Source: Actinomortierella ambigua (taxonomy: Eukaryota; Mortierellomycota; Mortierellomycetes; Mortierellales; Mortierellaceae). Taken from it: DNA of 64,000 nt. This document shows positions 22,335 through 32,878 of this stretch, one piece after another. The position numbers and the translations under genes were made by a program. The notes beneath the pieces are model-generated. The model was not told where the DNA came from. It did not search any database and saw nothing but the letters and a program-made list of their open reading frames with translations. The DNA is taken from positions 27,011 through 91,010 of the forward strand of contig JAAAJB010000058.1 in NCBI GenBank assembly GCA_016098155.1, in the 5' to 3' direction. Each line of letters starts with the position of its first letter. Position 1 is the stretch's first letter.

Positions 22335-23407
22335 TTCCCACCATGAACTTTTTTTTTTCCCTAATATACTATTACTACTACTTTCTACGTTACTACTATT
22401 ACTATAACCCCACTCCCACTTCTCACCTTTTTTTTCACTCACTCACTCACTAGCATAATTTATCATACACTTCTCGCATTTCATCTACCTATTGCTCCAA
22501 CTGCAGTAAACTGGCTTCATTGCTTCATTGTGCATATTATTACGTACATGTTCAAGCAAAAAAAAAAAAAAAAAAAAAAAAGAGGGGGAAAGGGGGTTGC
22601 GCTTATGGTTGCAAGGAAAGGTCCTTTCCGCATTCCCTTATTGTTTTGGCACCCCTTGTAGCATTTGATTCTTCCTTCCCGTTCTTTGACCATCTTACAT
22701 TCCTGGCCTCCTTTGTCCTTGATCCTGGACAAGATCTCTTGATTCAGAGCGAATGGTGTTACCCCTGATGGGTTTTTTTGTGTCTTTGACCACCTCCTTG
22801 TCTCCTTATCCAATCATCTCTAGTAATATTCTCTTTTCGCTCAAATACTGTGGAGCAGCAGCTTTAATCCCCATACTCCATGAAAAAACGGTTTTGGTTT
22901 TTTGATTCTCAGTTTCTCCTTGTATTTCGGTTAGCCGTAATTCTTGGAGTCTCCTTTGTTGGATGTCTCCCTTGACCCTGTTTTTCTTTCCCGTGTGAAT
23001 CCTTGATTTTCATCCTCCCGTTCTCTTACAGATTTCTTTACTCTCTAGACAGATGAAGGCGATGCTTGTTATGCGTCTCACTCACAGGCCCAATTGACAA
23101 GATTGTTTACCTGCAGCTCAGTTCACGCGTATATAAAGAAGGCGTCAGGCCCCCAACGTCCGATACCGACACACGTACTCCCCATCCCGCAAGATTCAAG
23201 AACAAGACTCGTATACCTACAAGTGCGCCGTCCATCTTACTGAGCCCGCATACACATATACATCTACATCCCTTAAGCCGACATTTAAGGTAACTTGACG
23301 GATCCTGCATAACTTCACACAAGGCGGTACCGAGCAGAGCTTCTAAATTGACATATCATACATTTTCATTTGGATCCTTACTCCCCGATCGGCATGACAA
23401 ACTAGAG
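22335..23407. other. Spacer; left copy of a duplicated segment and promoter of the Cys-rich gene
   Basis: A poly(A) run lies at 22559-22581. From about 22640 the sequence is homologous to 24570 onward (see repeat entries). No coding sequence is supported. Confidence 0.5.
23130..23138 (+). promoter_or_regulatory. TATA box of the Cys-rich secreted gene
   Basis: TATATAAAG, 270 bp before the ATG at 23408. In the decayed duplicate the matching site reads CATATAGAAA (about 24966), so the canonical box is lost there. The distance leaves room for a leader, possibly with a 5'-UTR intron starting at GTAACTTG near 23290. Confidence 0.5.
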
Positions 23408-23860
23408 ATGATTCCGCGTCAGCCACGGTACCTTGCAGCAGCTGTCTTGCTGATACTCTGCGGACTCTGTATCTGTGTCAGAGGCTATAAGTTTCTTGAC
23501 TCTTGCGAGGATGATAATCCTCAAGAGGGCTTGAACGCGTGTCCCTGCGACTCTTTCGACGAGATTTTGTATCCCGTGGGGTGGTGGACCCAGCTGAATT
23601 CAACCGAGCAGTGCCTAGTCGAGGCAGGATGTCGCGAAACAGCGCGGTGTTGCTACCAATTGTGTGACAAGGCTCCACATTTCCCGTGTGAAACTGAGAC
23701 AGACTGCAAAACGTACGGTGAAGTGACAGCATTCTTTGAATGCAAGGACAAGCAGAAATGCTTGAGGTGGAGCGACAGTAGATGTTTCACCGTTGATCAC
23801 CGACCAAACCAATATCAGTGTTTCTGTCGAGAGTTCGACATCAGTTGTGCAAACACTTAG
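23408..23860 (+). CDS. Secreted cysteine-rich protein of unknown function
   Basis: Encodes 150 residues. I chose ATG 23408 over the in-frame ATG at 23348 because it opens directly into a signal peptide (MIPRQPRYLAAAVLLILCGL, cleavage expected near residue 25). The mature part has 16 cysteines in about 125 residues, including NACPCDSF, RCCYQLCDKAP and YQCFCREFDISC, and one N-glycosylation site (NST). An even cysteine count with no membrane helix suggests an extracellular, disulfide-rich protein. I do not recognise the family. A diverged and broken duplicate lies at 25247. Such small secreted proteins are often lineage-specific in fungi; a role in defence, adhesion or host contact is only inference. 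Confidence 0.75.
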   Translation: MIPRQPRYLAAAVLLILCGLCICVRGYKFLDSCEDDNPQEGLNACPCDSFDEILYPVGWWTQLNSTEQCLVEAGCRETARCCYQLCDKAPHFPCETETDCKTYGEVTAFFECKDKQKCLRWSDSRCFTVDHRPNQYQCFCREFDISCANT

Positions 23861-25246
23861 TGGCCTAGTTTCCTTCTTTTCTGAGTTATTCGTAGCGATT
23901 GCTAATATTTATATTCCATACAATATATTCTATAAGTCTCATCTTTGCCCATTGAAAAACGATACAGTCGAACAGCAATCCCTTGAAGAACACCATCACA
24001 AGTGAAAAGAGAGAGTGTGTGTGTGTTCTTTAAGAACAAACTTGTATAACGAGAGCCTACTTATCATCGTCACGTAGCGACAAGGTTGCTCGTATACTGC
24101 CTACAAGTCAATTCATCACGTTGAATATTTGAAATTGCCGTGTCACTCGTGTAGCGTGAAATATAGAGGGAAGAGTAAAACAGATGGACCTTGAAGGCTG
24201 CAAAATCAGTTTTATGTGGTGTGCACCATCAGCGCACAGCGTGGGTCGTCTTTCTCCAACACCACGGCCACAAGACCAATTGGAACGATCATGAGCTCCT
24301 AGACAATTGTCTCCCAGCAAGGACGACCAGAGTCATGCCTGTGGAAACCGGAAAGATGTATCTCACGCCGTGCGCTCATTGCCTGCGGGATGGCCGGTAT
24401 CGCTCGATTCATTCAGACATAGAATGGAACCTTGACAACGTAGTTCGTATTTCCTACGCCATTGACATAGCAAAAAGGACGGGGGATGGAGTGGGAAAAG
24501 GTCACGCTTGTAGCGATGCCCGGCTTTTTTTTTTTTTTTTTTGCATGATAGAACATGTACATCCCTCCTGAACGCCTTAACGTTTGGCATCCTTCCCCTT
24601 CCGTTCTTTTGATCATCCTACATTCTTGACCTCCTGTGTCCCTGATCAAGTCTGTGTCTATATCATTTTCCAAACCTATCCCTCTTCTTGATTGAGAGTG
24701 AATAGTCTTGACCAACCCTCGCGGTCTCCTTAGCTAACATTTTTTTTAAGCAAAAACTATACTCTTGGAAAAAAAAAGAACAATCTAGACATAAACACGT
24801 TTTGATCCTTTGTATCCCAGCTGGCTGACTTGATCCTTGTTTTCTTGGTGACCCTCTTGACCCCGCTGTTTTCTCTTCTGACACCATTTGCTAATTGTCC
24901 ACTTCTGTGCAGATGAAATTGATGGCTGCTCTACGTCTTTTCCCCAATTGACAACTGTTCAGTCCACATATAGAAAAAGAAGGCGTCTGACCCTGATGTG
25001 CGATACCGACCCTGGTACTCCCTCCCGCAAGATCGAAGGGCAAGACTCGTATACCTACAAGTGCACCGTCAATCTTGTTGAGCCTGCATACACATATGCA
25101 TCTACCTCTCTTGAGCCGACATTCATAAGGTAACTTGACGGAACTTGCGTAGTGTCCCTCAACGCGTTACCGAGCAGAACTTTTAAATCGACATGTATGT
25201 TTTCATTCGGATCCCTACCCCCGAACCGCATGACTACTACATAGAG
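23861..25246. other. Spacer; right copy of the duplicated segment begins inside it
   Basis: Holds the 3' region of the Cys-rich gene, unassigned sequence, a poly(T) run at about 24524-24541 and, from about 24570, the right copy of the duplication. No supported gene. Confidence 0.5.
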
Positions 25247-25720
25247 ATGATCCCACGTCAGCCACGATACCTTGCAGCGACTGTCTTGTTACATATTACT
25301 CTGCATCTGTGTCACAAGCGCAAAGGCAGTTCGAGATTGCCCTGACGGGACGCCTGAAGCGGGCTTGAGAACGCATGTCCCTGTAAACGCGGCGCTCTGT
25401 TAACGGGACGTGGACGTTTTGAGTATCCTGTAGGGTGGAGCAAGCTGACGGCAAGCAAGAATGTATAGTCAAAGGACGATGTTACAATCAACCACGGTGT
25501 TGCATCGACTTGTGTGAAAAGGCCCCTAGTTATGCCTGTGAAGCTGTGGAAGACTGCAGGAGGATTGATCATACCGGCGGGTGGCTAGCCTGCAGACTAC
25601 TACTCAATCTGCACAAGGAGTCTGGCCCAGTCTTATTCATATCAGCGAGGGCACAAAGCCCGCAGGTCTCCATCTCCACAGCCATGCTCAGGGGTCTCAT
25701 ATGCGCGAAGGGGCGGTAAA
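24570..25720 (+). repeat. Segmental duplication, right copy (carries broken Cys-rich gene)
   Basis: Collinear with 22640-23860 over promoter, leader and coding region. The matching TATA element and the coding frame are both damaged here, so this is the non-functional copy. Ends were set by eye. Confidence 0.75.
25247..25720 (+). pseudogene. Decayed duplicate of the Cys-rich secreted protein
   Basis: The ATG at 25247 opens MIPRQPRYLAATVLLHIT, nearly identical at first to the gene at 23408. The frame then shifts inside the signal peptide and meets TGA after 33 codons. Homology reappears in another frame from about 25435: QECIVKGRCYNQPRCCIDLC matches QCLVEAGCRETARCCYQLC of the intact copy, and KAPSYACEAVEDC matches KAPHFPCETETDC. 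The 3' third is not recognisable. At least one frameshift, a premature stop and a degraded TATA element make it a pseudogene. Confidence 0.8.
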
Positions 25721-25721
25721 A

Positions 25722-25723
<2 letters not shown>

Positions 25724-25760
<37 letters not shown>
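25724..25760. repeat. (GA)n microsatellite
   Basis: About 18 GA dinucleotides directly after the decayed Cys-rich copy; non-coding. Confidence 0.95.
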
Positions 25761-25764
<4 letters not shown>

Positions 25765-26008
25765 CATCATACTACTATACAGCCTAGAGGACGTGACTCT
25801 TAGTGCAAAAGACTTTCTATGCAGGTTTGCTGCTCTTCTGCCTCTCTGTCTCAGCAGGTGCGTGTGTGCCACAGACGATGATGCAGTGTCGGAGTTGACA
25901 CTACACCAAAGGGGCCGTTGCTCACAAAGTTGATGTGAAGCCACCCCCACCCCACCCTTTTTTTCCTTCCGTGTCCGACTCTAAAGACTCGAATCTTTCG
26001 TGGTGACA

Positions 26009-28411
26009 ATGGATGCCCACCTCTGCCGTCGTGCCATCCATCTCTTGACAGCTCGCTCTACATGTCGCCATAGCCAAATACACCTCCGATCTTCAGGACA
26101 ATCGCATCCGCAATGGCCTGCCCTCCTGTGGCTGAATCGAGGTGGGTCACGCTTGCAGCAAGGTCATTCGACTCATTCAGGAACTGGCTCTTCATCCTCC
26201 AACCCCGCGCCTTCAGCAGGGACAGTCCCCACAGCCACCACGACCACTACCACCACTACCACCGCCACAACTGCCATAGAAGCCACCTCCACCCTCGGTC
26301 AGGCCTCGTCTTCCAAGGTCAAGAAGAGCAGCGCCCCTATCGCCACGCCAAAGCAGCATCAGCAGCATCAGCAGCAGGAGCAGCAGCAGCGGCGGAAGAA
26401 GACCAAGAGATCACGCATTACCACCGAATGGGATGCCGAGTCGGAAAAGACCTTGCTCGCGATGCGCGCCAGCGGTGCGACATGGCACGAGATTGCAAAG
26501 CGGATCGGGCGTGAGCCGGCCACCTGTCTTCATCGGTACGAATCGACGTTGAACCCGCATCTGGCACAGATCTGGACGGAGGACAAGGTAAGGGACCTGG
26601 ATCGGCTGGTCTCGAGCGGCAAGTCCTGGACAGACATTGCGCGTCTCCTGGGTATCCATCGGTTGGCCTGCATGGAGAAATGGCGGCTGATGGGCCAGGC
26701 AGAGCTCGCGGTCCAGACGCAGACGGTGCAAGAGTGGGCCGAGGCCAAGAGGGAACAGAAGAAATGGCAACGGGAGCAAGAAACACAGCAGCAATGGCAC
26801 CAACTAGAGGCTGGCGAGTTTGCACCGGCCGCCGTCGTCAAGGATCTCCGGCAGAGCCTGAGGGCCATGCATGGGGTCGACCAAGCAAAGGATCGGAGGA
26901 GTTGGAACGAGCTGCTGAGGGATGATGCACGCTATGCGCATTTCCGGTCCTGGAAGAAACAGGCCGTGTCAAACTCTTTTTCAAACTTGTACCTCATGAA
27001 CGCTGGCTGGTCCGCTAAGGAGGAGGCCATTTTGATCCAGCATGTCTTGAGGCATGGACTCGATCGATGGGACCAGGTCTCGGCTGTAGCACTACAGGGA
27101 AGATTCTCACCAGAAGAGTGTCGCTCGTGCTGGAAGAACCTCGACATGCCGGTCGCGATGCCAGAGGGAGACTTTGAAGAAAAGATGCAGGACAGCGGCG
27201 CTGCTGGATTTAACGAGGAGAGTATCGATGCCACTACCAATACAGCGGTTACGTCACTGAAGGGAAAGGCGGTCGAGGGGGCGACCATCCGGACGCGAGA
27301 ATGGACGTCTGATCAACAGGTGCACTTTTGGTACCTGTGGCATGAGTATGGCGAGGATTGGGCTGCCATTTCAAAGGCCCTCGAGGATAGATCGCCTAGT
27401 GCTTGCAAGGCGTACTTTCAAAGGATCACAAGCCTTGTATGCGATAGCCAAGGCAGTGTTGACGACGACAACGACAACGATGAAAATATCGGCGATGGCG
27501 GTGTTAGCGCGAGATTTCCTGCGAGTCAGCAGGCAGATGGATCCAGCGCTGGTGGTGAAGAGGTGCTCAGGCTAGCCAGAGCAATCACACATAATTTTAC
27601 CCGCAAGTGGAGGCGGCCGAAACCTGCACGCTCAAAAGCAGATACGTTGAATGAGGTGGTGGTGGCTGATAGGAAGACACGGCAATCGTTTGTGTGGACC
27701 AAGGCCCGATCTGTGCGGTTACAGTCCATTATGCGCCAAGCCTACCGAAGGCAGAAAGATGGAGGAGTAACCAGCCTCGAGGACATCAACTGGGACTGGC
27801 TAGCACGACATGTGCACCCTGATGTGACGGGGCGAGTGTGCCGCAACCACTGGAAGTATCTGCACAACATGCAAGTCCGGTGGACACAGGAGGATATCCG
27901 CCGGCTGGAAGAGGGTATCCGGCTTGTTGGTCCGCGCAGGCTAACAACGATCCGACAGCACTTTTTACCCTACATGAGCAAAGACGATGTGACGCGTCAG
28001 TGGTTCCGGATTTCAGACAGGGCGGCCACGATCACGGAAGAGGAGTACTATACGTTGTTGGCGGCGGTGGAGAAGCATGGGACGGAGCGGTGGGATCTGG
28101 TCGAGAGTGAGATGCCTTCGGGATGGAAGCGGCCGCCGTGCAAGCGTGTTTGGGAGAGCTCATTTCAGCACCTGATAGGCAAGGGCGGATGGACAGAGAG
28201 CGAAGACAGGCTGCTGGTGAAGATGGTGGAGATGATTGGGCGCGACGACTGGTTTGCGGTGGCGAAGGCGATGCAAACACGACACTCCCCTTGGGAGAGC
28301 CGGCTGCGATGGTGCCAGCTGATCGACACGGTCAAGCTGGAGAGCCCGGAGATTACCATGGGCGGCCACCCCGTCGCCCTGGCTACGTCGTCGTCGGCAG
28401 TTAACGCTTAG
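26009..28411 (+). CDS. Multi-repeat Myb/SANT-like protein
   Basis: One exon, 800 residues from the ATG at 26009. About eight tryptophan-anchored helix-turn-helix repeats are visible at approximately 138-180, 187-228, 331-378, 429-473, 562-618, 622-667, 673-722 and 726-770. Typical phrases are SGKSWTDIARLLG, YGEDWAAISKALEDRSPSAC, HGTERWDLVESEM and GRDDWFAVAKAMQTR. Such repeats bind DNA or histone tails. Having this many recalls SNAPC4/SNAP190-type or other fungal Myb-like factors, but no family-specific signature let me go further. Before the repeats lie a Thr run and a Gln/His-rich basic segment. The first 50 residues are basic with almost no acid (RRAIHLLTARSTCRHSQIHL) and could be a mitochondrial presequence. 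AATAAA sits at 28418-28423, seven bases past the stop. Confidence 0.85.
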   Translation: MDAHLCRRAIHLLTARSTCRHSQIHLRSSGQSHPQWPALLWLNRGGSRLQQGHSTHSGTGSSSSNPAPSAGTVPTATTTTTTTTTATTAIEATSTLGQASSSKVKKSSAPIATPKQHQQHQQQEQQQRRKKTKRSRITTEWDAESEKTLLAMRASGATWHEIAKRIGREPATCLHRYESTLNPHLAQIWTEDKVRDLDRLVSSGKSWTDIARLLGIHRLACMEKWRLMGQAELAVQTQTVQEWAEAKREQKKWQREQETQQQWHQLEAGEFAPAAVVKDLRQSLRAMHGVDQAKDRRSWNELLRDDARYAHFRSWKKQAVSNSFSNLYLMNAGWSAKEEAILIQHVLRHGLDRWDQVSAVALQGRFSPEECRSCWKNLDMPVAMPEGDFEEKMQDSGAAGFNEESIDATTNTAVTSLKGKAVEGATIRTREWTSDQQVHFWYLWHEYGEDWAAISKALEDRSPSACKAYFQRITSLVCDSQGSVDDDNDNDENIGDGGVSARFPASQQADGSSAGGEEVLRLARAITHNFTRKWRRPKPARSKADTLNEVVVADRKTRQSFVWTKARSVRLQSIMRQAYRRQKDGGVTSLEDINWDWLARHVHPDVTGRVCRNHWKYLHNMQVRWTQEDIRRLEEGIRLVGPRRLTTIRQHFLPYMSKDDVTRQWFRISDRAATITEEEYYTLLAAVEKHGTERWDLVESEMPSGWKRPPCKRVWESSFQHLIGKGGWTESEDRLLVKMVEMIGRDDWFAVAKAMQTRHSPWESRLRWCQLIDTVKLESPEITMGGHPVALATSSSAVNA

Positions 28412-28652
28412 TAGAACAATAAAGTGGCAGATTTTTTTTTATGTTGCTCGTGGCTTCGCCACAGGGCACAGCCACACCACAACGTCGCACCACTCACATG
28501 CCCTGTTTGAAGAGCGACCGAAATAGAAATTGGGGAGAGCCACTCTATTTGAAAGAGCTTCACTTCTCATTTATATTACTGCTTTCTCCATCCAATCATC
28601 ATCATCATTATCTCATCTCCTGCCCTCTCCTCTCCCATTCAGTTCAGATTTA

Positions 28653-29878
28653 ATGTCTTACGGCGGATACCAATCTCAAGGCAGCTACGGCAACAACTCC
28701 CGCCCAGGAGGCTATAGCGGCAACAACTCATACGGCGGCAACAACAGCTACGGCAACAACAACAACAGCTACGGCAACAATGGTTCATATGGAGGCAACA
28801 ACTCGTACGGCTCCAACCAGCGGGGGCCAAGCGGTGGTTATGGTGGTGGCAGTCAGAACGGCCAGTATGGCAGCAACCAACAGTACGGCGGCAACCAACA
28901 GCAGTATGGTAGCGGAGGCGGCTACGGTGGCAACGGCTATGGCGGCAACCAGCAGTACGGCCAGAACCAGTACCAACAATACCAGGGCCCGAATGGCCAG
29001 TACAACCAATATGGTCACTATGGCCCACCACCAGGCCAGGAGACCGAGGAGGATGTTAACCAGGTTGCTCAGCAGATCCGTGATACCCGCCAAGAGACTC
29101 TCCAATCCACCCGCAATGCCCTGCGTGCTCTCCAAGAGGCCGATGACAGTGCCAACCGCACTGTCATGCAGCTGGGCGAGCAGTCTGGTGAGTTTTTTTT
29201 CTCTCTCTCCCTTCTTGCACTTCGGAACTACCCCCCCCCCCCACCGCCAAGGGCTGTGGTAATGTCGTCATCTGGATTCCCACTAATTCTCTTTTCTTCC
29301 CTTCTTGATATCCAATAGAGCAACTGGGACGTGTCGAACGTAACCTCGACGCTGGTCAGATTCATGCCGACCATGCACAAGAGAAGGCGGGAGAACTCAA
29401 GACTGTGAACCGCTCCATGTTTGCCATCCACATTGGCAACCCATTCAGCTCGCGGAAGAAGCAGGAGGCTGCACTGGCATTGGCCAAACAAAAGGCTGCT
29501 GAGGAGGCCGTACAGCGGGAGCAGATCCGCCGCGAGGAATATGATTCCAAAGTGCGCGTCAACGAGGCCATGGGTGTTGGTCCCTATGGCCGCGGTGCAG
29601 CGCCCATGCACCAACAGCAGCAACGCCCACCCAATCCCGAACGGCAGCTGTATTCCTTTGAGAACAATACCGAAGACGATGCAGCTGAAGATGAGATTGA
29701 CCAGAACTTGGACCTCATGGGTGGTTTGCTTGGCGGATTGAAGAACAAGGCAACAGCCATGAACCATGAGGTCAACCGACAGAACGAACGCATGACAGGC
29801 ATTGCCGACAAGTCGGACAGGCTGACAGGACAAGTCTCTCACAATACCCAGCTGCTGCACAAGATCTCCAAATCGTGA
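28653..29878 (+). CDS. SEC9: SEC9/SNAP-25-type Qbc-SNARE with prion-like N-terminus
   Basis: Exons 28653-29187 and 29319-29878 encode 364 residues. The intron (29188-29318, GTGAGT...ATAG, phase 1) lies inside the first SNARE motif and joins GEQS to EQLGRVERN. Residues 1-128 are almost only Gly, Tyr, Asn, Gln and Ser (YGNN and YGGN repeats). The Qb helix spans about 133-195 with its zero-layer Gln near 177 (LGEQSEQLGRVE, cf. SNAP-25 LDEQGEQLERIE). The Qc helix spans about 298-362 with zero-layer Gln near 333 (EVNRQNERM). There is no transmembrane segment, as in Sec9. In yeast Sec9 pairs with Sso1/2 and Snc1/2 to fuse exocytic vesicles with the plasma membrane. ATG 28653 is preferred over 28530 because the added residues look like translated C/T-rich leader. 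Confidence 0.9.
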
Positions 29879-31249
29879 GACAGCAGCAGCAGCAGCAGCA
29901 GCAGCACTGCTCTTACTAGACTCTTATCTTTCCAGTACTACCACCCACACAATCATAAAAGGTGTCTTTTTTCATGTGTGGATATACCTGCATGTGCCCC
30001 CCTCGCAATATGACTATTTAGTCCTAGCTCTATCACGAGATGCATTATTGCAGCCACCAAACGCCAACTGTTGTCTATGGGAACGAAGCCTCCCGCATTG
30101 GACGCCAATTTGCTACACTAGGCATTGGATAGAACAGAGATGCTTATGGGAGTCAGGAACAACCTTTTCCGCTATTCGCAAAAACTATGCATGTATGTAT
30201 ACCCGTATACCCTACAGACACAATGCGTGGAGGATAGGCATAGCACACAAAGTGTTTGATGGCTAAAAGCAAAGCAAAGCGAGAACTGAAAGCATGGCAG
30301 GAGCCCTTCGAGGGGTTGTTTAGCACAGGTCAGAAAGAGGCGAGCACCTCCTTGCACACTTTATCTCACAGACTGTTTCTTCTAGACTAAAATTAACGAT
30401 GCCAGGTTCCCGCTCAAACATTTGGATAAACAAGAAACAAGCTCAAGGAGACAGCGAACAAGGGATGCTCCTCCTTCCTTCATCCTTTATCCACCCTTTT
30501 TTTTGATGACTGTATTGTTTCGACAACCAAAGTGTAACTGTGCCTGTGCGCGCTTTTTCTCTCACCAGCTCTCTTTTTTTTTTCTTACTCTCAATTTTTT
30601 TATAGACAGTCCGCTCCGGTCCCAAGTGCTTTTGGAGCTGTTGGACGGCCATTGTCATCGTCCCTAAAGCTTGGAGCGAAGGCGCCTCACCCCAATGCCG
30701 TGTCGCACCAAGCCCCTGTTTATTGACTCTCTGTCCAAGTTTATGTTCGTCGTTCACTGCTATTGAGCAGGCGATTGCCATGCTTCAGGAGAAAGGGTCC
30801 TTTCCCCTTCGCCCACATGCTTCTCGTCTTTCAATAATCTGAGGTCGTTGTCCTTATCGGCTCCATGCAACGGTTCCATGTCATTGTTATAAAAGCAATC
30901 GTGTTTCTTGGAGTGACAACCTCTCCAACCTCTCACTCTCCTTCCCCCCCCTCCTACTCACTCCTTGACCAGCCTCTAGTCGCTCAAGACTCCTGCTCCT
31001 GGGCACCTCATACTTGTTGCATAGCCATCGCACCACGCTTAAACAGCCTTCAGTTGAAGAGATTTCGTCCTTTCTCTCCTTCTTTTCGCTCGTCGATCCT
31101 CTCCTCCTCACTCCTCACTCCTCACTCACCATTTGGCGTTAACTACACTTTTCTTGCTCAATCTTTTCCATTGAACACCCGAGTCTGCCACTCGCCCACC
31201 ACCTATCGCTTGTTCTCCACCTTCACTACTCTTAACAAACACGAAGAAA
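29879..31249. other. Intergenic, no supported gene (1.4 kb)
   Basis: Begins with a (CAG)n tract (29881-29906) just after the SEC9 stop. The rest holds no recognisable coding or RNA gene. The last 350 bp are C/T-rich with repeated CTCACTC, consistent with the leader of the LPMO-like gene. Confidence 0.5.
29881..29906 (+). repeat. (CAG)n in the 3' UTR of SEC9
   Basis: Eight to nine CAG units starting three bases after the stop codon of the SNARE gene, so transcribed but not translated. Confidence 0.85.
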
Positions 31250-32296
31250 ATGAGCCCTCAACGTTTGATGGCTGCGTGGGCAGGCGTGTTGATCATGCTG
31301 CTACCGCTCGTTAGTGCGCACATGTCTATGTTGTATCCTACGGCGCGAGGTGGTCCCAACACCAAGGAGTTTGATGGCGAGGTGCACGCCTTTATCGCCT
31401 ATGACAAGAAGCGCACGCTGAACTGCAACGGCTATGGTCCCGGTCCAGTCACCAAGTTGAAGGCTGGCGATGTGGTCAAGGTAAGTCGTACAAACAGTTC
31501 ATTTCCGTATTTCTGTACACACACTTTCTTTTCTTCTTGGCTCTCAACAACTCACGCTCAATTTTTAATTCTCCGGTGACAACCCCCCCCCTGCTCCCAC
31601 TACTATGACTACTACAAAATAAGGTACGATTCTGGAACCCTTCGTTGCCCCGCGCATACTGGAACAAGCTGCCTCCGAAGAATAAGTTTCCTCAGGCGCG
31701 CCATGGAGGTGGCACTTGCCAGTTCTCGCTGTCGTACGACGGCGGTAAGACTTATCATCTGATCGGCGAATATTCAAAGTCTTGCCCAGACATGTATTAC
31801 GAGTAAGTTTTTTTTTTTTTTTTTTTTTTTTTGCTTCTTCTGCCCCACGTTCGTACTGTGCGCGAGTGTGCTTGCTTTTTTACGAAGATGAAACAACGGC
31901 TCCAAGGAAATGCATGAGGTGTCTAATGCCTTTATTTTTCCTTTTATTCTTCACTACCTACTCCTCCTCTCCTTTCCCCCTTTCTCCCTCTTTCTCCTCT
32001 ATATCAAAAGGTGGCCTGTCAAGATCCCAGAGAACGTTCCGTCGTGCAAGAACAACTGTCTGTTTGTGTGGTCGTGGACAGCGGTGACGGTACCCCAGTT
32101 CTACCAAAACTGCGCCGACGTTGAGATTGAGGGCCTCGACAAGGGAGGATCGCTACCCAAAGAAAGTATCAGCATTGTGGATGCCCCCGGATATAAGAAG
32201 GATGTTGTCGTCCCAGGCGATGGTTTTGGCGAGCACACGGGTAAAGGTCCGATTTCAAGCGAGGTCTCCCAGAACCTGCGTGGTAAATGGGAGTAG
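31250..32296 (+). CDS. Secreted copper monooxygenase (LPMO), AA11-like
   Basis: Exons 31250-31480, 31624-31802 and 32011-32296 encode 231 residues. Introns are GTAAGT...AAG (31481-31623) and GTAAGT...AAAG (31803-32010). A signal peptide of 23 residues should be cut before His24, leaving an N-terminal His as LPMOs need for the copper histidine brace. The second brace His is probably His104 in ARHGGGTCQFSLSYDGGKTY, matching the HGGG(S/T)CQ phrase of AA11 chitin-active enzymes as I remember them. Later come CPDMYYE-WPVKIPE and FVWSWTAVTVPQFYQNCADV, a typical LPMO core strand with its axial aromatic. There is no linker, binding module or GPI signal, so this is a single-domain secreted enzyme. Likely substrate is chitin or another beta-linked polysaccharide (inference). 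Confidence 0.8.
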
Positions 32297-32595
32297 AGTA
32301 GCGTAGCTAATATTTATTTTTTCGCATAAACAAATACAATTCAAAAAAGGGATGCTGGTGGAGGAGAGGAGGTATGACGATGGCATGTAGCAGGGTGTAT
32401 ATCGCGCGGAAGAGAGGATGGTACAACGCCAATGACGCAAATGAGCCGAGAAAGAGAGGAGACACAGGGGAATAGATATCACTCACTGCACCAGCGTAAC
32501 GGATTTGGCCGACAGACAATTCCAGCCCCTTCACTGCGCACTGGAATGCTGTGGTCAGACCCCAGCCACCCACATTGGCGGCCGACGTTCTCGAC

Positions 32596-32598
<3 letters not shown>

Positions 32599-32630
<32 letters not shown>
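32599..32630. repeat. (CAGA)n microsatellite
   Basis: Eight CAGA units in the spacer after the LPMO-like gene. Confidence 0.9.
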
Positions 32631-32805
32631 GGGAGACAGGGAGACAGGTAGGCAGACAGACAAAAGATAGAAAGGCGGACATGGGCAGACAAATGGACAA
32701 AAGAAGGGCGGGGCTGAATGGGCTGTCTTCTCACCTTCCTTCACAGATCGGCCTTGGCGTGCTGAGCCTATCTAGTCCACCTCCTCGCGATATTAACAAA
32801 ATCAA

Positions 32806-32832
32806 TCTCTCTCTCTCTCTCGTTGTCTCTCA

Positions 32833-32871
<39 letters not shown>
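32806..32871. repeat. (CT)n microsatellite, interrupted
   Basis: Two CT runs separated by about 15 bases (gttgtctctcaga), followed by a short (CA)n. Confidence 0.9.

Positions 32872-32878
<7 letters not shown>

Larger units (their letters stand above)
22640..23860 (+). repeat. Segmental duplication, left copy (carries intact Cys-rich gene)
   Basis: Shares long collinear stretches with 24570-25720. Examples are the 'gttctttgaccatcttacattc' type sequence near 22680 (cf. 24603), 'caagactcgtatacctacaa' at about 23203 (cf. about 25040), 'cgacatttaaggtaacttga' near 23278 (cf. 25120) and the start of the coding region. The copies are diverged and contain small indels, so the duplication is not recent. 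Ends were set by eye. Confidence 0.75.
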
